From IMG/VR virus record IMGVR_UViG_3300031599_000033, positions 1 to 24,928 of that record: a stretch of 24,928 nt of DNA; one strand, written 5' to 3'. The first letter of the stretch is position 1, and each line of letters starts with the position of its first letter. The translations under genes and the position numbers were made by a program. This stretch comes from a virus. Of this stretch, positions 22,631 through 24,928 are shown one piece after another. The notes beneath the pieces are model-generated. The model was not told the DNA's origin and did no database searches. It saw nothing but the letters and a program-made list of their open reading frames with translations.

Positions 22631-23053
22631 ATGAGCATTAGAACTCGATTCGAGATAGAAACCTTTGTACTTGGCGCCCACCCAACACCGGCGAGAAAAG
22701 CACAAATACTTACAACGGAGCTTATGCAAGCCCGTGAACAACAACATCCAGATCTTCCAGTATTAGAAGCAATCATGGCAGACTTTAGTGCTGAACATGA
22801 TGTTGATGCATTAATTGCAAATATTGAAGAAACTGAAGAAGAATATTGGATTGCACGTTTAGCAAAGCTAGCGGCAGTAGATATTCTAACAATAGGAAAA
22901 GTACAACCAGAACATATGAATTATATGGTAGCACTAGAAGACGAAGCTTTTTCAGCTTGTGTTAAATCTACAACTGCTATCGCTAAACAACTTAATTACG
23001 AAGTTCAGCAAGTTGAAGCAGAACTACAATCTGACTTAGCTCAAGAAAAGTAA
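22631..23053 (+). CDS. 140-residue unknown protein, first in glycosyltransferase operon
   Basis: A small acidic, helical protein (MSIRTRFEIETFVLGAHPTP…). Visible segments are LTTELMQAREQQHPDLPVLE, an acidic ANIEETEEEYWIARLAKLAA stretch, and a C-terminal coiled-coil-like EVQQVEAELQSDLAQEK. There are no membrane helix, signal peptide or catalytic motif. GGAG lies six bases ahead of the ATG. It is followed after three bases by the first glycosyltransferase, so the genes are coexpressed. I do not recognise the family. A possible role is as a partner or chaperone of the operon's enzymes, or as a virion protein; this is inferred only from position. Confidence 0.8.
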   Translation: MSIRTRFEIETFVLGAHPTPARKAQILTTELMQAREQQHPDLPVLEAIMADFSAEHDVDALIANIEETEEEYWIARLAKLAAVDILTIGKVQPEHMNYMVALEDEAFSACVKSTTAIAKQLNYEVQQVEAELQSDLAQEK

Positions 23054-23056
23054 TTA

Positions 23057-23707
23057 ATGGTTAGCATACCGACGTTTTACCACAAAATAGATAAAGCCGC
23101 GAAAGTAGCAATATGTGTACCTGTGCGAGATAATGTTACAGCGGTATTTGCTTATAGCCTCGCTAAACTTCAGAAAAAGTGCGGCGAGACTGATTTACCA
23201 ACTAGCTTACACTTCAACATGGGTAGTGAAGTTGCAATGCAACGCCAACAATTGGTTCACGAAGCATTGGAAACTGACTGCACACATATTATGTGGATTG
23301 ATGCTGATATGCAATTTCCAGTTGATACCCTAAATATATTACTAGCGGCAAACAAAGACATCATAGCTGGTAACTACTGTACAAGAGTTCCACCACACAG
23401 ACCCGTTGCATTTAAAAGCAAAAGCAATTTAGATAGCAGAGTGTTTGGAGGTACAGGCATTGAGCCTGTTTGGGCAGTTGGCAGTGGAATGATGTTAGTA
23501 AAAAGAGAAGTATACGAAAATATTCCTCTACCTCATTATATGATTCAGTATAACGAAACTTATACTAGCTTAGTAGGAGAAGATATATACTTTTGTAGCC
23601 TAGCTAATGAACACGGTTATGAAGTAAATATTAGTCACGAACTAAGTGATAGAATTGCACATATAGGAACACGTGCATTTACAGTTAAAGGCGATTGCAA
23701 TGATTAA
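23057..23707 (+). CDS. GT-A-type glycosyltransferase (GT2-like), short form
   Basis: A 216-residue single-domain enzyme predicted to transfer a sugar from a nucleotide-sugar donor. KVAICVPVRD (residues 16-25) is the opening beta strand of the GT-A fold. HIMWIDADMQFP holds the metal-binding DxD at Asp82/Asp84. GNYCTRVPPHRP and VGSGMMLVKREVY follow, and SLVGEDIYFCSLANEHGYEV carries the acidic ED (175-176) that usually supplies the catalytic base, with His202 in the closing IAHIGT. No membrane segment is present, so it should be cytoplasmic. It overlaps the next, also DxD-bearing, gene by 8 nt. The acceptor is unknown: capsid, fibre or host surface glycan are all possible. Confidence 0.88.
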   Translation: MVSIPTFYHKIDKAAKVAICVPVRDNVTAVFAYSLAKLQKKCGETDLPTSLHFNMGSEVAMQRQQLVHEALETDCTHIMWIDADMQFPVDTLNILLAANKDIIAGNYCTRVPPHRPVAFKSKSNLDSRVFGGTGIEPVWAVGSGMMLVKREVYENIPLPHYMIQYNETYTSLVGEDIYFCSLANEHGYEVNISHELSDRIAHIGTRAFTVKGDCND

Positions 23708-24788
23708 TTTGATTAACAATAGAAGAGAATTCCAAGGACAGAACGTTGTAACACCTTGGGACAGACTTAAAAGGTTTATGTTTGAAGCATACCCAATAAT
23801 TAGAACATCTGTTAAAATTACAACCCAAGAAGAGCTATTAGCGTTTGCCTCAAAACACAAAGGTACAGCAGATATGGCTTGGATTGTATTTGATGAGATG
23901 GAAGCTAATCCAACTTTTCCTTGGCATTACAGACCAACAGATATTGGTAAAACTGTAATACATACATTTCCAAGAGTAGTTAAAAGAACAAACAGAGCGG
24001 TTAGTTGGGGCGACATTCATTTAGTTCCCACTAATGGAGTAGCACATGGTATAGTAGAAAATAAACTTGTATCAAGTTACCATATAGCAGAGTTTGATAT
24101 CTTTATGATTAGTTATCATGAAGCAGAAGCAGATGAGAACTTTCAAAAATTAAGAAATAGATTTAAAGATGCACAACACGTTAAAAATGTTGAAGGCATA
24201 GGTAATGCACATAAAGCAGTAGGCGACTTAGCAAAATCAGAAATGGTTTATGTAGTAGATGCTGATGCTGATATGATGAATCACTTTAGCTTTGATTTTA
24301 TTCCACCAATGAGTAAACGTAAGAATACAACATATGTTTGGTCTGCTAGAAATCCAGTAAATGACTTACAATATGGATATGGCGGTGTTAAACTATTTCC
24401 AAGAAGTCAACTTAGAACACTAGGACATGTGTTACCTGACTTTACAACAGGAGCTAGTTTTTATCAACCAATTAGTGATGTATCAAACATAACAAGATTT
24501 AATAAAGACCCATATAGAACATGGCGTAGTGCATTCCGTGAATGTGTTAAACTTGCAAGTAGTGTTAATCCTAATCAACGACAAATAGAAACAGACGCAA
24601 GATTAGAAACATGGTGTACTGTTGACAATGGTGCTCGTTTTGGACGTTATTGTCTTAAAGGTGCATTAGAAGGAAAAGCATATGGTCTTGAACATAAAGA
24701 CAGCGTAGAAAATCTTAACAAAATTAATGACTACGAATGGTTACGTGAACAATTTGTAGCTAGTATGAAGAAGAAAGTTAAGGAATAA
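23700..24788 (+). CDS. second glycosyltransferase-like protein of the pair
   Basis: ATG 23700 is preferred to an in-frame ATG at 23673, which lies deep in the previous gene; the chosen start overlaps the previous stop by 8 nt and has AAAGG upstream. The 362-residue product has an N-terminal region with AWIVFDEMEANPTFPWHYRP (about 60-79). A GT-A-like core follows: FDIFMISYHEAEADENFQKL (about 132-151), KNVEGIGNAHKAVGDLAKSE, and EMVYVVDADADM with the DxD cluster at 187-191. Conserved blocks TYVWSARNPVNDLQYGYGGV and FTTGASFYQP follow. I recall this core from cyanophage proteins annotated as glycosyltransferases. It probably works with the preceding enzyme. There is no membrane segment. Confidence 0.85.
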   Translation: MINLINNRREFQGQNVVTPWDRLKRFMFEAYPIIRTSVKITTQEELLAFASKHKGTADMAWIVFDEMEANPTFPWHYRPTDIGKTVIHTFPRVVKRTNRAVSWGDIHLVPTNGVAHGIVENKLVSSYHIAEFDIFMISYHEAEADENFQKLRNRFKDAQHVKNVEGIGNAHKAVGDLAKSEMVYVVDADADMMNHFSFDFIPPMSKRKNTTYVWSARNPVNDLQYGYGGVKLFPRSQLRTLGHVLPDFTTGASFYQPISDVSNITRFNKDPYRTWRSAFRECVKLASSVNPNQRQIETDARLETWCTVDNGARFGRYCLKGALEGKAYGLEHKDSVENLNKINDYEWLREQFVASMKKKVKE

Positions 24789-24790
24789 AC

Positions 24791-24928
24791 ATGATAAGGT
24801 GGTTTAAAGAATCCAAGCATCATCTTAACGTTGAAACTGGATGGGGATACTTTTATCACTTATGGCACAGTATAAAAAATAGTTGGTCTCTTATCATAAT
24901 TGCTTTTAAAAGCGTAGTACATGGACTG
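24791..24928 (+). CDS. 5' part of a small DUF6356-like protein
   Basis: Starts two bases after the glycosyltransferase stop with AAGGA upstream and runs off the window end. The 46 visible residues, MIRWFKESKHHLNVETGWGY then FYHLWHSIKNSWSLIIIAFK and SVVHGL, match the pattern 'HL....ETG..YF.H……L...A..A.VHGL(LP)' that I associate with DUF6356. Members of that family are about 70-80 residues, have an amphipathic or membrane-leaning helix and no known function. Here it would be the last or a later member of the glycosyltransferase operon. The assignment is by eye and the gene is incomplete. Confidence 0.6.
   Translation, partial: MIRWFKESKHHLNVETGWGYFYHLWHSIKNSWSLIIIAFKSVVHGL

Noticed and set aside
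23673-23699. Upstream ATG for the second glycosyltransferase
   Set aside because: It would overlap the first enzyme by 35 nt without a ribosome site; ATG 23700 fits the compact overlap style.

Overview
This window is part of a T4-like marine myovirus genome: the head-assembly block followed by a large tail-fibre and adhesin block. Gene order and sequence motifs identify portal (gp20), prohead core proteins, prohead protease (gp21), scaffold (gp22) and major capsid protein (gp23). Intergenic gaps repeatedly carry T4-type late promoters (NATAAATA), so a phage late sigma factor (gp55-like) probably drives most of these genes. The DNA is AT-rich. The fibre style, a lone tRNA gene and a cyanobacterial/cyanophage-type glutamine riboswitch point to a cyanophage or a close marine relative. 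The host cannot be proven from the window.

Layout. Positions 1-6457 hold the 3' end of an unidentified gene, then gp20, a tiny core protein, an acidic gp67-like core protein, gp21, gp22 and a compact gp23, closed by a UUCG-loop terminator. Positions 6472-6939 form a regulatory/RNA island: late promoter, a glutamine riboswitch of the glnA/Downstream-peptide class, a 38-residue basic peptide, a second late promoter, a possible Trp-rich 22-residue leader ORF, a terminator, and a tRNA-Trp(CCA) gene. Positions 7008-8486 encode an unrecognised 492-residue protein. A bidirectional terminator then separates it from a reverse-strand cassette (8537-9305) of three overlapping small genes, including a 54-residue C2HC zinc-finger protein. 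A forward 55-residue orphan gene follows.

Positions 9704-22514 encode adhesion and fibre proteins: a 1044-residue PKD-repeat protein started by TTG, a 401-residue fibre-like protein, a 1588-residue Ala-rich repeat fibre, a 750-residue fibre ending in an S74 intramolecular chaperone, and two smaller tail-associated proteins. Positions 22631-24928 form an operon with a 140-residue unknown, two GT-A-type glycosyltransferases, and the start of a small DUF6356-like gene.

How it works together. gp67-like, the small core protein and gp22 should build the scaffold on the gp20 portal. gp23 assembles around it, and gp21 matures the prohead by cutting after (L/I)xE sites. The fibre genes supply host-recognition structures, and the glycosyltransferases may decorate the virion or host surface. 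The most interesting parts are the riboswitch/peptide unit with its possible link to host glutamine synthetase control, inverted repeats that begin 1-5 nt after many late promoters, and the reverse-strand small-gene cassette.
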